Below are positions 1-7,832 of a stretch of DNA of 15,484 nt, piece after piece. Made by a program: the position numbers and the translations under genes. Source of the DNA: Alphaproteobacteria bacterium (GTDB taxonomy: Bacteria > Pseudomonadota > Alphaproteobacteria > Rhodobacterales > Rhodobacteraceae); assembly GCA_024277955.1 (NCBI GenBank), contig JAJRUE010000016.1, positions 1 to 15,484 of the forward strand. Reading direction: 5' to 3'. The notes under the pieces are model-generated. The model worked only from the letters and a program-made list of their open reading frames with translations, was not told the DNA's origin and ran no database searches. The stretch's first letter is position 1. Every line of letters starts with the position of its first letter.

Positions 1-114
1 CGCTTTGCCTTCTACGACCTGGCGAAAAACGCCTTTGCCGTGATCCAGACCGGCGAACGGCGGTTTTACGGCTGTTTCATGCTGCGCAAGGGCGTGATCC
101 CGCCGGAAACCTGA
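1..114 (+). CDS. fucU: L-fucose mutarotase (FucU/RbsD family), 3' end only
   Basis: Frame 1 is open from the first base and ends in TGA at 112-114, giving the last 37 residues of a protein that begins outside the window. The tail contains RFAFYDLAKNAFAV, then TGERRFYG and a terminal KGVIP. This closely resembles the C-terminus of E. coli FucU as I remember it, and is less like RbsD. FucU enzymes interconvert the alpha and beta anomers of L-fucose or related pyranoses in the cytoplasm, supplying the anomer used by the next enzyme. The downstream kinase begins 9 bases after the stop, so the two are almost certainly co-transcribed. The family is secure from the tail; L-fucose rather than another aldose is inferred from the neighbouring lactonase and dehydratase. 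Confidence 0.8.
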   Translation, partial: RFAFYDLAKNAFAVIQTGERRFYGCFMLRKGVIPPET

Positions 115-123
115 GGAGTGCTC

Positions 124-1053
124 ATGTCGGAAAAAATCGTGATCCTTGGCGTCTTTGTCGCCGATACCGCCTATCGCGCCGATCGCGCGCCGCGCATGGG
201 AGAGACCATCCTTGGCAACAGCTTCGCACTCGGCCCCGGCGGCAAGGGTTCGAACCAGGCGGTGGCGGCGGCGATGGCGGGGGGTGATGTGCATTTCCTT
301 TCCAAGCTCGGGCGCGATCCCTTCGCCGACATGGCGTTGGCCACATGGGAAAAGGCAGGGGTGACCCCGGCGGTCAGCCAGCATGACGATGGCTACACCG
401 GCGCCGCCTATATCTTTGTCGAAGAGGCGACAGGAAATAACGCGATCATCATCTGCCCGGGCGTCGGCGGCACCATTGCGCCGGCTGACATCGACGCGCA
501 GGCCGACCTGATCGGCACGGCAGGCGTGTTTGTCACCCAGCTTGAACAGCCGATGGATGCCGCCATGCGCGCGCTTGAACTGGCGCGGGCGGGCGGGGCG
601 GTCACCATCCTGAACCCGGCCCCGGCGGCAGACCTGCCCGACGGCATGCTGGGACTGTGTGACTACGTCACCCCGAACGAAACCGAGGCCGAAGAGCTGA
701 CCGGCATTACCGTGACCGGCATCGACAGCGCCACCCGGGCGGCGACAGCCTTGCGCAAGAGCGGCGCGGGGGCGGCGCTGATCACGCTGGGGGAAAACGG
801 CGTGCTTTTCCAGGATGGCGAACGATCGGTGCATGTTCCCGCCTTCAACGCGGGGCTGGTGGTCGAAACCACCGGTGCGGGCGATGCGTTCAACGGTGGT
901 TTCGCCGCGGCGCTGGCCCGCGGCGGCGCCGACCCGGTCGAAGCAGTGCGCTACGGCTGCGCCACGGCGGCCATTTCGGTAACACGCCCCGGCACGGCAC
1001 CTTCGATGCCCTCGCGCGCCGAGATTGAAAGCCTGCTGGCCAAAGAGGGATAG
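124..1053 (+). CDS. ribokinase-type PfkB sugar kinase
   Basis: A 309-residue PfkB/ribokinase-family kinase that would transfer ATP phosphate to a sugar hydroxyl in the cytoplasm. N-terminal substrate signature GPGGKGSNQA lies at residues 38-47, NPAPA at 164-168, PNETEAEEL at 184-192, and the ATP/anion-hole motif TTGAGDAFNGGF near 249-260, with Asp254 as the expected catalytic base. Length matches typical ribokinases (about 300-310). I chose ATG 124 because GAGGAG at 113-118 is a good ribosome site 5 bases upstream; the in-frame GTG at 118 overlaps that site. The gene follows a mutarotase, an arrangement like rbsD-rbsK, and precedes an aldo/keto reductase. A kinase is not needed for the oxidative route, so it may serve a parallel phosphorylative branch or ribose released from nucleosides. 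True substrate unknown. Confidence 0.85.
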   Translation: MSEKIVILGVFVADTAYRADRAPRMGETILGNSFALGPGGKGSNQAVAAAMAGGDVHFLSKLGRDPFADMALATWEKAGVTPAVSQHDDGYTGAAYIFVEEATGNNAIIICPGVGGTIAPADIDAQADLIGTAGVFVTQLEQPMDAAMRALELARAGGAVTILNPAPAADLPDGMLGLCDYVTPNETEAEELTGITVTGIDSATRAATALRKSGAGAALITLGENGVLFQDGERSVHVPAFNAGLVVETTGAGDAFNGGFAAALARGGADPVEAVRYGCATAAISVTRPGTAPSMPSRAEIESLLAKEG

Positions 1054-1075
1054 CGGGCGCCACGAGGAACAGGGA

Positions 1076-2101
1076 ATGGTTGTCAAAACCCGGCACTGGG
1101 ACCGCCTTGGCAATGGCGGGCTGACATTCACCGAACTGGGCTTTGGCGGAGCGCCGCTGGGCAACCTCTATCGCGCGATATCCGAGGACGAGGCGCAGGC
1201 GATCCTGAACGCGGCCTGGGATGCCGGTATCCGCTATTTCGACACCGCTCCGCTTTATGGTTTTGGCCTTTCGGAAACCCGGCTGAACCGCTTTTTGAGG
1301 GGCAAGCCCCGCGATGATTACGTGCTGTCGACCAAGGTTGGCCGCCTGCTGCAAGCGGTGCCGCGCGGGGAATTCGATGACATGGGCGTCTGGCGCGACG
1401 TGCCCAGCCGCCGGCAGGTGTTCGACTATTCCCATGACGGGGTGATGCGTTCGTTCGAGGCTTCTCTGGAACGGCTTGGCGTGGACCGGATCGACATTCT
1501 CTACGTGCACGATCTCGACCTTGGCTATCACAGGACGCAAGACGCGCTGGACGCGAAAACCGAAAAGCTGATGCAGGGCGGCTACCGGGCGCTGGTCGAG
1601 CTGCGCGATCAGGACGTTATCCGTGCCTTCGGGGCCGGGCTGGATGAATGGCAACCCTGCCAGAACCTCGCCGAACGCGGTGATTTCGACCTGTTCCTGC
1701 TGGCCGGGCGCTATACTCTGTTGGAACAGGAGGCGCTCGAAACCTTCCTGCCGCTTTGCGAGGCGCGCGGCATCGGGATCGTCATCGGCGGGCCGTATAA
1801 TTCGGGGATTCTGGCCAGCGGCGCGGTTGCGGGTGCGCACTACAATTACGAACCCGCGCCGCCGTGGATCCTCGAGAAAGTGCGCGCCATGGAAAGCGTC
1901 TGCGCGGCCCATGGGACACCGTTGCACCACGCGGCCTTCCAGTTCCCGCTACGCCACCCGGCGGTGGTTTCGGTGATCCCCGGCGCACAGAGCCCGCGCC
2001 AGGTTGTCTCGAACCTGGAAGCATCGCGCGCCGCGGTGCCCGATAGCCTGTGGCGTGACCTCAAGGCCGCCGGGCTGATGCGCCCCGATGCGCCATTTTG
2101 A
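1076..2101 (+). CDS. aldo/keto reductase, probable L-fucose / D-threo-aldose 1-dehydrogenase
   Basis: A 341-residue aldo/keto reductase. The catalytic tetrad is visible: Asp56 in FDTAPLYG, Tyr61, Lys87 in LSTKVGR and His145 in ILYVHDLD. The C-terminal cofactor-binding region VIPGAQSPRQV is also present. Members of this branch include L-fucose dehydrogenase and D-threo-aldose 1-dehydrogenase, which oxidise the C1 hemiacetal of a sugar to the 1,5-lactone with NAD(P)+. A lactonase directly downstream and a mutarotase upstream support that role. The start is ATG 1076, preceded by GAGGAA at 1064-1069; upstream in-frame codons overlap the kinase gene and would add a non-homologous tail. The gap to the kinase stop is 22 bases. 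An SDR in the next operon is the rival candidate for the sugar dehydrogenase. Pyridoxal dehydrogenase-like activity is also possible in this family. Confidence 0.82.
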   Translation: MVVKTRHWDRLGNGGLTFTELGFGGAPLGNLYRAISEDEAQAILNAAWDAGIRYFDTAPLYGFGLSETRLNRFLRGKPRDDYVLSTKVGRLLQAVPRGEFDDMGVWRDVPSRRQVFDYSHDGVMRSFEASLERLGVDRIDILYVHDLDLGYHRTQDALDAKTEKLMQGGYRALVELRDQDVIRAFGAGLDEWQPCQNLAERGDFDLFLLAGRYTLLEQEALETFLPLCEARGIGIVIGGPYNSGILASGAVAGAHYNYEPAPPWILEKVRAMESVCAAHGTPLHHAAFQFPLRHPAVVSVIPGAQSPRQVVSNLEASRAAVPDSLWRDLKAAGLMRPDAPF

Positions 2102-2113
2102 AGGGAACAGACC

Positions 2114-2962
2114 ATGACCCAGATCGACGCCCACCAGCATTACTGGCAGCCCTTGCGTGGCGACTATGACTGGATGCCCAAGGACGACCCGATCCTTGCC
2201 CGGGCCTATGCGCCGCGCGATCTCGAACCGCACCTGAAGGCGCATGGAATTGACCAAACCGTTCTGGTACAGGCGGCTGCGACGGTCAACGAAAGCGAAT
2301 ACCTGCTGGGTATCGCCGATGCCACCGACAGCGTCGCCGGTGTCGTCGGCTGGGTGGATTTCGAGCGCCCCAACGATATCGAACACCTGCACCGGCTTGC
2401 GGCGCACCCGAAATTCCTTGGCGTGCGGCCAATGATCCAGGACATCCCGGATGTGAACTGGATGCTGCGCGACGACGTGCAATGGGGCTTTCGCGCGGTT
2501 TGCGACCTGGGGCTGACTTTCGACGCGCTCGGGTTTCCGGTTCACCTGGACAATTTCCTGACCCTCTTGAAACGCTACCCGGACATGCGCGTGGTGATCG
2601 ATCATTGCATGAAGCCGCGCATCCGGGATCATGCGCATTCGCCCGAGGCCTTTCGGCACTGGGCCGATGGCATGGCGCGGCTGGCCGATCAAACCGGTGC
2701 CTTTTGCAAGTTTTCCGGGCTGGTCACCGAGGCGCGTGAGGATTGGACCATCGACGACCTGCGCCCTTATGCCGATCATGTGGTCCATAGTTTCGGCGCC
2801 GATCGCGTCATGTGGGGGTCGGACTGGCCGGTGTGCCGTTTGCGGGCGCAATACGACCGTTGGCGCGCCACGGCGCAAGAACTTGTGGCAGGCCTCGATG
2901 GCGCCGACCGGGCGTGGATTTTCGGCGGCTCGGCGGAGAAGTTCTACGGCCTTGCTGCCTGA
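2114..2962 (+). CDS. amidohydrolase-family sugar lactonase (L-fuconolactonase type)
   Basis: A 282-residue TIM-barrel amidohydrolase of the COG3618 kind, which includes L-fucono-1,5-lactonase, L-rhamnonolactonase and 4-sulfomuconolactonase-like enzymes. The N-terminal metal motif DAHQHYW puts His7 and His9 in place, His164 follows in VIDHCMKP, and Asp237 lies in WGSDWPV, the usual last metal or catalytic Asp. It would hydrolyse the lactone made by the adjacent aldo/keto reductase to the aldonate. ATG 2114 has AAGGGAA at 2100-2106 with 7 bases spacing. The stop is 3 bases from the stop of the convergent regulator, so transcription from both sides must meet here. The family is clear; fuconolactone as substrate is inferred from FucU and the Campylobacter parallel. 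Confidence 0.85.
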   Translation: MTQIDAHQHYWQPLRGDYDWMPKDDPILARAYAPRDLEPHLKAHGIDQTVLVQAAATVNESEYLLGIADATDSVAGVVGWVDFERPNDIEHLHRLAAHPKFLGVRPMIQDIPDVNWMLRDDVQWGFRAVCDLGLTFDALGFPVHLDNFLTLLKRYPDMRVVIDHCMKPRIRDHAHSPEAFRHWADGMARLADQTGAFCKFSGLVTEAREDWTIDDLRPYADHVVHSFGADRVMWGSDWPVCRLRAQYDRWRATAQELVAGLDGADRAWIFGGSAEKFYGLAA

Positions 2963-2965
2963 TAC

Positions 2966-3697
2966 CTATGCCTTTGGCTTGCGTTCCTTGGGGGGCTGGA
3001 ACAGTTCCGGGCGATCCTTTTCAAGCGGTGCGATATACTTGATCAGCTGGCGCAGGTGATGGCGCGTCGCCTCGCGCGCGGCCTGTGGATCGCGCGCAAC
3101 GATCGCATCGACGATCTTCTTATGCTCACTCAGCGTTTCCTGCACACGGCCCGGCGTCGGCAGCACCAGCTGGCGCGCCCGGTTCACCTGCACCCAGGCG
3201 GTATCCGCCAGCCGCGCCAGCCGCCGAAAGCCGGTGGAAGCCATGATCAGTTCATGCATCTGCGCATCAAGCTGGTAGAAACCTTCGTGATCACCGTCGT
3301 GGACCAGCACTTCCTGCAGGCGGATATTGCGGCGAAGCTGCACGATCTGCTCATCGGTGATGCAGCCGGCAAGATGTTCCACGGCAGCCAGTTCCAGCGC
3401 CTCGCGCAGAAACGCGCCTTCGCGGATCTCGTCCATGGAAAACCTGGCAACGAAGGTGCCGGCCTGGGGCACCACGTCAACCAGCCCGTCGGCGGCAAGC
3501 CTGGCAATCGCTTCGGAAACCGGCGACCGAGACACGTTCAGAGCCTCGCATATCTCTGATTTCCTGAGGATTTCACCCGGCTTGTAGGAAAGCGCCAGGA
3601 TCGCGTCTTTCAGCACCTCGTAGACCCGCGCCGACAACGAGCCGCGAAACGACTCGAGCGGGGCCAAACGGCGGGGCGCATCCTTTTGCGCTTGCAT
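2966..3697 (-). CDS. GntR-family transcriptional regulator with FCD domain (regulator 1)
   Basis: A 243-residue FadR-subfamily GntR regulator. A winged helix-turn-helix spans about residues 18-85, with a canonical recognition stretch NVSRSPVSEAIARLAADGL (55-73). The all-helical FCD ligand domain follows, with likely metal or acid ligands Asp144, His148 (LDAQMHEL), His192 (SEHKKIV) and His213/214. Such regulators usually bind sugar acids or other carboxylates and are released from DNA by them. ATG 3697 is chosen because GGAG at 3705-3708 stands 7 bases upstream; the longer in-frame start at 3730 lies inside the palindromic operator and is unlikely. It is divergent from the dehydratase operon across the palindrome at 3724-3735 and so is the leading candidate for binding that site and regulating itself. 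Confidence 0.88.
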   Translation of the reverse strand: MQAQKDAPRRLAPLESFRGSLSARVYEVLKDAILALSYKPGEILRKSEICEALNVSRSPVSEAIARLAADGLVDVVPQAGTFVARFSMDEIREGAFLREALELAAVEHLAGCITDEQIVQLRRNIRLQEVLVHDGDHEGFYQLDAQMHELIMASTGFRRLARLADTAWVQVNRARQLVLPTPGRVQETLSEHKKIVDAIVARDPQAAREATRHHLRQLIKYIAPLEKDRPELFQPPKERKPKA

Positions 3698-3723
3698 CCG
3701 ACTACTCCGATCGGTTAACACAA

Positions 3724-3735
3724 CTAACATGTTAG
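3724..3735. promoter_or_regulatory. operator 1: perfect 12-bp palindrome
   Basis: CTAACATGTTAG is a perfect dyad located between the divergent gntR1 and dehydratase genes, 26 bases upstream of gntR1 ATG 3697 and about 80 bases upstream of ATG 3816. The identical 12-mer recurs at 8771-8782 in the other divergent promoter region. A TATATC box at 3744-3749, resembling a -10 element for the plus-strand operon, begins 8 bases beyond it, so a bound repressor would block polymerase. Assignment to a GntR/FCD protein is inference, based on short dyads being typical for the family and on its location. Confidence 0.72.
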
Positions 3736-3815
3736 CTCGGAGATATATCCCGCGAAGGCTCCGATCTCAACGATGAATCGACGTATTTTGCACAGGTTCA
3801 CAGGTGACCTCAATC

Positions 3816-5339
3816 ATGGATTCCAGCCGCAATACCATCTCGATGCACGACGCGGACAACGTGGTGGTGGCGCTGCGCGACCTTCGGGCGGGGCAGGAAC
3901 TGGCCGATATTTCCGTGGTGCTGCGCGACGATGTGCGGCGCGGTCACAAGATCGCCTCGGCCGATGTGGCCAAGGGCGAGACCGTGCTGCGCTACGGGCA
4001 GATCATCGGGGTTGCCAGTACCGATATCTTGGCGGGCGAGCATGTTCACACCCATAACCTGGCCATGGGCGACCACGTTCACGACTATGCTTTTGCCAGC
4101 GAGGTGCCCGATTTCGAGTTGGTGGAAAAACCGAGGGAATTCAGTGGGTTTCACCGCGATGACGGCAAGGTCGGAACGCGGAACTACATCGGCATCATCA
4201 CGTCGGTAAACTGTTCGGGCAGCGTGGCGCGCTTTATCGCCGAAGCGGCGGAACGTTCGGACTGGCTGCGCCAGATGGACCACGTGGATGGTGTTGTTCC
4301 GATCGTGCACGGCTCGGGCTGCGGCATGTCGAGCGAGGATGAGGGTTACCAGACGCTGTTTCGCACGCTGACCGGCTATGCCCGACATCCGAACTTTGCC
4401 GGCATCCTGCTGGTGGGGCTGGGATGCGAGGTGATGCAGATCCCCGACCTGGTCGGCGCCGGGCGGATGCGCGCAAAAGACGCGTTCCGCTACATGACCA
4501 TCCAGCAGACCGGGGGCACAAGGCGCACGGTGGAAAAAGGCGTGGCGATCCTGCGCGAATTGGCCGAGGCGGCAAACGAGGCCCGCCGCAAACCAGCGCC
4601 GCTGTCGCACCTGTCGGTGGGGCTGCAATGCGGCGGTTCGGACAGCTATTCGGGCATCACCGCCAACCCGGCGCTTGGATATGCCTCTGACCTGTTGGTG
4701 CGCCATGGCGGCACGTCAATTCTTTCCGAAACATCTGAGGTTTACGGGGCAGAGCACCTGCTGACCCGGCGCGCCGTCAGCGCCGAGGTCGGGCAAAAAT
4801 TGATCGACCGCATCGCTTGGTGGGAAGACTATACCGCGCGCAACGGCGGCGAGATGAACAATAATCCCTCGCCGGGGAACAAGCGCGGTGGGCTGACCAC
4901 GATCCTTGAAAAGTCGTTGGGGGCCGTGGCCAAGGGCGGCACCGCGCCGCTCAGCGGGGTTTACCGGTTCGCCGAGCCGATCACCCAAAACGGTTTCGTC
5001 TTCATGGACAGCCCCGGATATGACCCCTGTTCAGTCACCGGCCAGATCGCCTCGGGCGCCAACCTGATCGCCTTTACCACCGGGCGCGGCTCGGTTTCCG
5101 GCTTCAAGCCTTCGCCGGGGATCAAGCTGGCCACCAATACCGAGATGTATGAGCGCATGGCCGAGGACATGGACCTGAACTGCGGCGATATCATCAGCGA
5201 AGGCGTGAGCATCGAAGAAAAGGGACGCGAGATATTCGAACTGATGATCCGCGTTGCCTCGGGCGAAGAAACCAAGAGCGAGACGCTTGGGTTCGGCGGG
5301 GCGGAATTCGTGCCGTGGCAGATCGGCGCGGTGATGTAG
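3816..5339 (+). CDS. UxaA/GarD-family sugar-acid dehydratase (altronate/fuconate dehydratase type)
   Basis: A 507-residue full-length UxaA-family hydro-lyase. The N-terminal SAF domain spans about residues 8-90 and includes GEHVHTHNL (74-82). The catalytic portion carries GKVGTRNYIGI near 117-127, HGSGCGM, the cysteine-containing LQCGGSDSYSG stretch and NCGDIISEG near the end. The family includes altronate, galactarate and, in Campylobacter fucose loci, split UxaA proteins. It would dehydrate an aldonate to a 2-keto-3-deoxy acid with a divalent metal. ATG 3816 is preferred, with AGGTGA at 3802-3807 as ribosome site; GTG 3804 is in frame but sits inside that site. This is the first gene of the operon behind operator 1. 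The substrate is most likely the acid made by the upstream lactonase; altronate or galactonate are alternatives. Confidence 0.85.
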   Translation: MDSSRNTISMHDADNVVVALRDLRAGQELADISVVLRDDVRRGHKIASADVAKGETVLRYGQIIGVASTDILAGEHVHTHNLAMGDHVHDYAFASEVPDFELVEKPREFSGFHRDDGKVGTRNYIGIITSVNCSGSVARFIAEAAERSDWLRQMDHVDGVVPIVHGSGCGMSSEDEGYQTLFRTLTGYARHPNFAGILLVGLGCEVMQIPDLVGAGRMRAKDAFRYMTIQQTGGTRRTVEKGVAILRELAEAANEARRKPAPLSHLSVGLQCGGSDSYSGITANPALGYASDLLVRHGGTSILSETSEVYGAEHLLTRRAVSAEVGQKLIDRIAWWEDYTARNGGEMNNNPSPGNKRGGLTTILEKSLGAVAKGGTAPLSGVYRFAEPITQNGFVFMDSPGYDPCSVTGQIASGANLIAFTTGRGSVSGFKPSPGIKLATNTEMYERMAEDMDLNCGDIISEGVSIEEKGREIFELMIRVASGEETKSETLGFGGAEFVPWQIGAVM

Positions 5340-5368
5340 GGCGAAATCCAAGACGGCGGGAGAAGACA

Positions 5369-6103
5369 TTGAAACTTGAAGGAAAAAAGGCTTTCGTTAC
5401 GGCGGCTGGCGCGGGGATCGGGCAGGCCACCGCGCGCGCCTTCGCCGCCGAGGGGGCGGATGTGATTGCAACCGACATCAACGGTGAAGCGCTAAAGGTT
5501 CTGGCCGATGAGGGTATCCCAACCGATGTGCTGGACGTGACCGAAGCGGCAGCCGTCGCGGCGATGGCGGAAAATGTGGGCGCGGTGGACATCTTGTTCA
5601 ACTGCGCGGGTTTCGTGCATCACGGCACGATCCTGGACTGCGACGCTAAAGCGTTCGATTTCAGCATGACACTGAACGTCATGGGCATGTACCAGGTCAC
5701 CCGCGCCTTCCTGCCGGCGATGCTGGGGGCCGGCGGCGGTGCGATCGTCAACATGTCCTCGGCGGTTTCTTCGATCATCGCCGCGCCCAACCGTTTCGTT
5801 TACGGCGCCACCAAGGCGGCGGTGATCGGCATGACAAAATCCATCGCGGCGGATTTTGTGACCAAGGGCATCCGCTGCAACGCGATCTGCCCGGCGACGG
5901 TGGAAAGCCCGTCGCTGCAGGACCGCATGCGCGCGATGGGGGACTACGAAACCAGCCGTGCCGCCTTTATCGCCCGCCAGCCGATGGGGCGCATCGGCAC
6001 ACCCGAAGAAATCGCGGCGCTCGCGGTCTACCTTGCGAGCGACGAAAGCGGCTTTGTCACCGGGCAGGCGATATGCATCGACGGCGGTTGGACGAATACC
6101 TGA
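5369..6103 (+). CDS. short-chain dehydrogenase, DHRS6 / 2-keto-3-deoxy-L-fuconate dehydrogenase type
   Basis: A 244-residue classical SDR. The Rossmann motif TAAGAGIG (11-18) is followed by acidic Asp36 in IATDIN, which indicates NAD+ rather than NADP+. FNCAGFVHHGT (77-87), catalytic Ser130/131 in NMSSAV, and Tyr145-x3-Lys149 in VYGATKAA complete the site; SLQDRM and IDGGWT close the protein. Several stretches are nearly those of mammalian DHRS6 (BDH2) as I recall it, and of Xanthomonas 2-keto-3-deoxy-L-fuconate dehydrogenase. No ATG fits: the start is TTG 5369, with GGAG at 5359-5362 six bases upstream and the N-terminus KLEGKKAFVT matching the family. It follows the dehydratase by 29 bases. 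In Campylobacter an SDR oxidises L-fucose itself, so it could act before or after the dehydratase. Confidence 0.83.
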   Translation: MKLEGKKAFVTAAGAGIGQATARAFAAEGADVIATDINGEALKVLADEGIPTDVLDVTEAAAVAAMAENVGAVDILFNCAGFVHHGTILDCDAKAFDFSMTLNVMGMYQVTRAFLPAMLGAGGGAIVNMSSAVSSIIAAPNRFVYGATKAAVIGMTKSIAADFVTKGIRCNAICPATVESPSLQDRMRAMGDYETSRAAFIARQPMGRIGTPEEIAALAVYLASDESGFVTGQAICIDGGWTNT

Positions 6104-6113
6104 GCCGGGGCAT

Positions 6114-7151
6114 ATGGCGGTGCGCATCGCCATCGTCGGTGCCGGGCTGATCGGCAGGTGCCATGCGCGGGCTGTTCTTGCCGTCGAGGGGACCGATGTG
6201 GCATGCATCGTGGACCCGTCGGATAGCGCGAAGTCCTTTGCGCAGGAAATCGGTGTAGAGTGGTTTCCCTCGATCAGCGACATTTTCGCCAGGGCCGTCG
6301 TCGACGGCGTGATCCTCGCCACCCCGACCGGGTTGCACCAGCAGGGCGCCCTGGCCTGCGTGGAACACCGCTGCCCGGTGCTGGTGGAAAAACCGCTATG
6401 CGCGGACGTGGCCGAAGCCGAAGCGCTGGTGGCCCGCGCGCGTGCGGCAGATGTTCCGGTGCTCACCGGCCACCACCGGCGGCACGGCGCGGCGCTGCGC
6501 CGGGCGAAAGAGCTGATCGAGGCCGGAACGCTGGGGCGAATCGTGTCGTTTCAGGGCACCTGCTGGTTTCACAAACCCGCGGACTATTTCGATGTGGCCT
6601 GGCGGCGCGGCCCCGGTGGCGGGCCGATCGCGATCAACCTGATCCACGATCTGAACGCAGCACTTCACCTGCTGGGCGATGTCGCCAGCGTTCATGCCAT
6701 GTCGTCACACGCGCTGCGCGGCGGGCCGGCGGAAGACACGGCGGCCGTGCTACTGCGCTTTCAAAGCGGGGCGCTGGGGGCGCTTTCGGTCTCTGATACC
6801 GCCGCCTCGCCCTGGAGCTGGGAAATGACCTCGGGCGAGAACCCGGATTTTCCCGCCGCCGGCGGCGCCTGTTACCAGATTGCCGGCACCCGCGGCGCGC
6901 TGTCGGTGCCCGACCTCGTGCTTTGGCGGCACGAGGCGCATGGGCATTGGCTGGACCCGATCCACGGCGGACGGATCGAGATGACACCACATGATCCGTT
7001 AAAGGCCCAGATCCGCCAGTTCGCCGCCGTGATCCGGGGCGAGGAAGACGCGCTGGTGTCGGGCGAAGAGGGGCTACGCACGCTGCGCCTGTTCGAAGCA
7101 ATCAGGACATCGCTTGCCACCGGGCAAAGCGTCACGCCGACCGCGCCCTGA
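6114..7151 (+). CDS. Gfo/Idh/MocA-family NAD(P)-dependent oxidoreductase
   Basis: A 345-residue two-domain oxidoreductase. The N-terminal Rossmann domain has GAGLIG (9-14), ATPTGLHQ near 69-76 and the family hallmark EKPLC (92-96), with Lys93 the catalytic lysine. The C-terminal domain carries GGGPIAINLIHDLN (168-181); His178 is in the position of the usual catalytic histidine, while the Asp often found before it is Asn175, a common variant. Relatives include myo-inositol, glucose-fructose and various sugar dehydrogenases. ATG 6114 lies 10 bases after the SDR stop and 3 bases after GGGG, a short spacing; GTG 6120 is an alternative. It is the third gene of the dehydratase operon. No step in the reconstructed pathway needs it, so it may epimerise or oxidise an alternative substrate. 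Specificity cannot be read. Confidence 0.82.
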   Translation: MAVRIAIVGAGLIGRCHARAVLAVEGTDVACIVDPSDSAKSFAQEIGVEWFPSISDIFARAVVDGVILATPTGLHQQGALACVEHRCPVLVEKPLCADVAEAEALVARARAADVPVLTGHHRRHGAALRRAKELIEAGTLGRIVSFQGTCWFHKPADYFDVAWRRGPGGGPIAINLIHDLNAALHLLGDVASVHAMSSHALRGGPAEDTAAVLLRFQSGALGALSVSDTAASPWSWEMTSGENPDFPAAGGACYQIAGTRGALSVPDLVLWRHEAHGHWLDPIHGGRIEMTPHDPLKAQIRQFAAVIRGEEDALVSGEEGLRTLRLFEAIRTSLATGQSVTPTAP

Positions 7152-7162
7152 CGCCGGCGCGT

Positions 7163-7801
7163 TCAGATCTTCAGCGCGCGCCTGCGGGAATTTTCCAGGT
7201 GTGCACGAAGCGCCGATTTGGCCTTTTCAGGGTCGCGGCTGTTCAGTGCCGCGATGATCTTCATGTGATCGCCGATCACCGACAGGACGATTTCGGGCTG
7301 AATCGCGATCAGTTCCTGACGGATCAGGCGTATCTTGATCGCATTCACACGGTAAACATCCGAAATAATTTTGTTTTTCAAATGGTCGATCAGGGTTTCG
7401 TGAAACTCCCAATCGACGTTCTGGGCCTTTTCCACCAAGGCGTCGGTGATCCCTTCCTCGGCTTCGTCCAGAATATCCTGATGGCTTTTTTCAAGCGCGG
7501 CACGTTCTTCGTCGGTGGCATGGGCCGCAAATTGCGCCGCCGCTTCCAGTTCAAGAATGATACGCAGCTGGAAGGCATTGCGGATCAGTTCCAGGTCGAT
7601 ATGGGTGATCTGCATGCCGCGTTGGGGCACCGTTGTCAGCAGACCATCGGCTTCAAGCCTGGGGATGAGTTCGCGGATAGCGCCAAGCGGCATGCTGGTG
7701 AGCGCGCTCATCTCGCGCTGGGTGACGAACTGGCCGGGGCGGATGCGCCGCGACAACAGGTTGTCGGTGAAACTGTCATATGCCCTGTCTCTCAGTTTCA
7801 T
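7163..7801 (-). CDS. GntR-family transcriptional regulator with FCD domain (regulator 2)
   Basis: A second FadR-type regulator, 212 residues from ATG 7801. The winged helix starts near residue 5; its recognition stretch SMPLGAIRELIPRLEADGL differs from the usual SRTPVREAL form and from regulator 1. The FCD domain has an Asp and His in DWEFHETL, His in GDHMKII and His in RAHLENS, consistent with metal-dependent ligand binding. The gene begins 31 bases after the aldolase stop on the same strand, so the two form an operon. The start is uncertain: ATG 7861 would overlap the aldolase by 29 bases and add 20 residues, while ATG 7801 has AGGGGG 11 bases upstream and gives a normal N-terminus. The two regulators share little sequence outside the fold, so they probably sense different ligands. 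Its stop lies 11 bases from the stop of the convergent oxidoreductase gene. Confidence 0.83.
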   Translation of the reverse strand: MKLRDRAYDSFTDNLLSRRIRPGQFVTQREMSALTSMPLGAIRELIPRLEADGLLTTVPQRGMQITHIDLELIRNAFQLRIILELEAAAQFAAHATDEERAALEKSHQDILDEAEEGITDALVEKAQNVDWEFHETLIDHLKNKIISDVYRVNAIKIRLIRQELIAIQPEIVLSVIGDHMKIIAALNSRDPEKAKSALRAHLENSRRRALKI

Positions 7802-7832
7802 GCGCGCGCTGCTGCCCCCTTTGTGCGGACCG

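Noticed and set aside
118..123. GTG 118 as start of the ribokinase-type gene
   Set aside because: It overlaps the GAGGAG ribosome site that serves ATG 124.
890..2878. Long minus-strand frames opposite the aldo/keto reductase and lactonase genes (890-1930 and 1949-2878)
   Set aside because: No motif or ribosome site; the plus-strand products have intact catalytic residues.
3705..3766. CTCCGATC direct repeat at 3705-3712 and 3759-3766 flanking operator 1
   Set aside because: An eight-base repeat in this span can arise by chance, one copy overlaps the gntR1 ribosome site, and no copy is found near operator 2.
3810..4706. 298-codon minus-strand frame opposite the dehydratase gene
   Set aside because: Antisense shadow of a clear UxaA-family gene, with no supporting motif.
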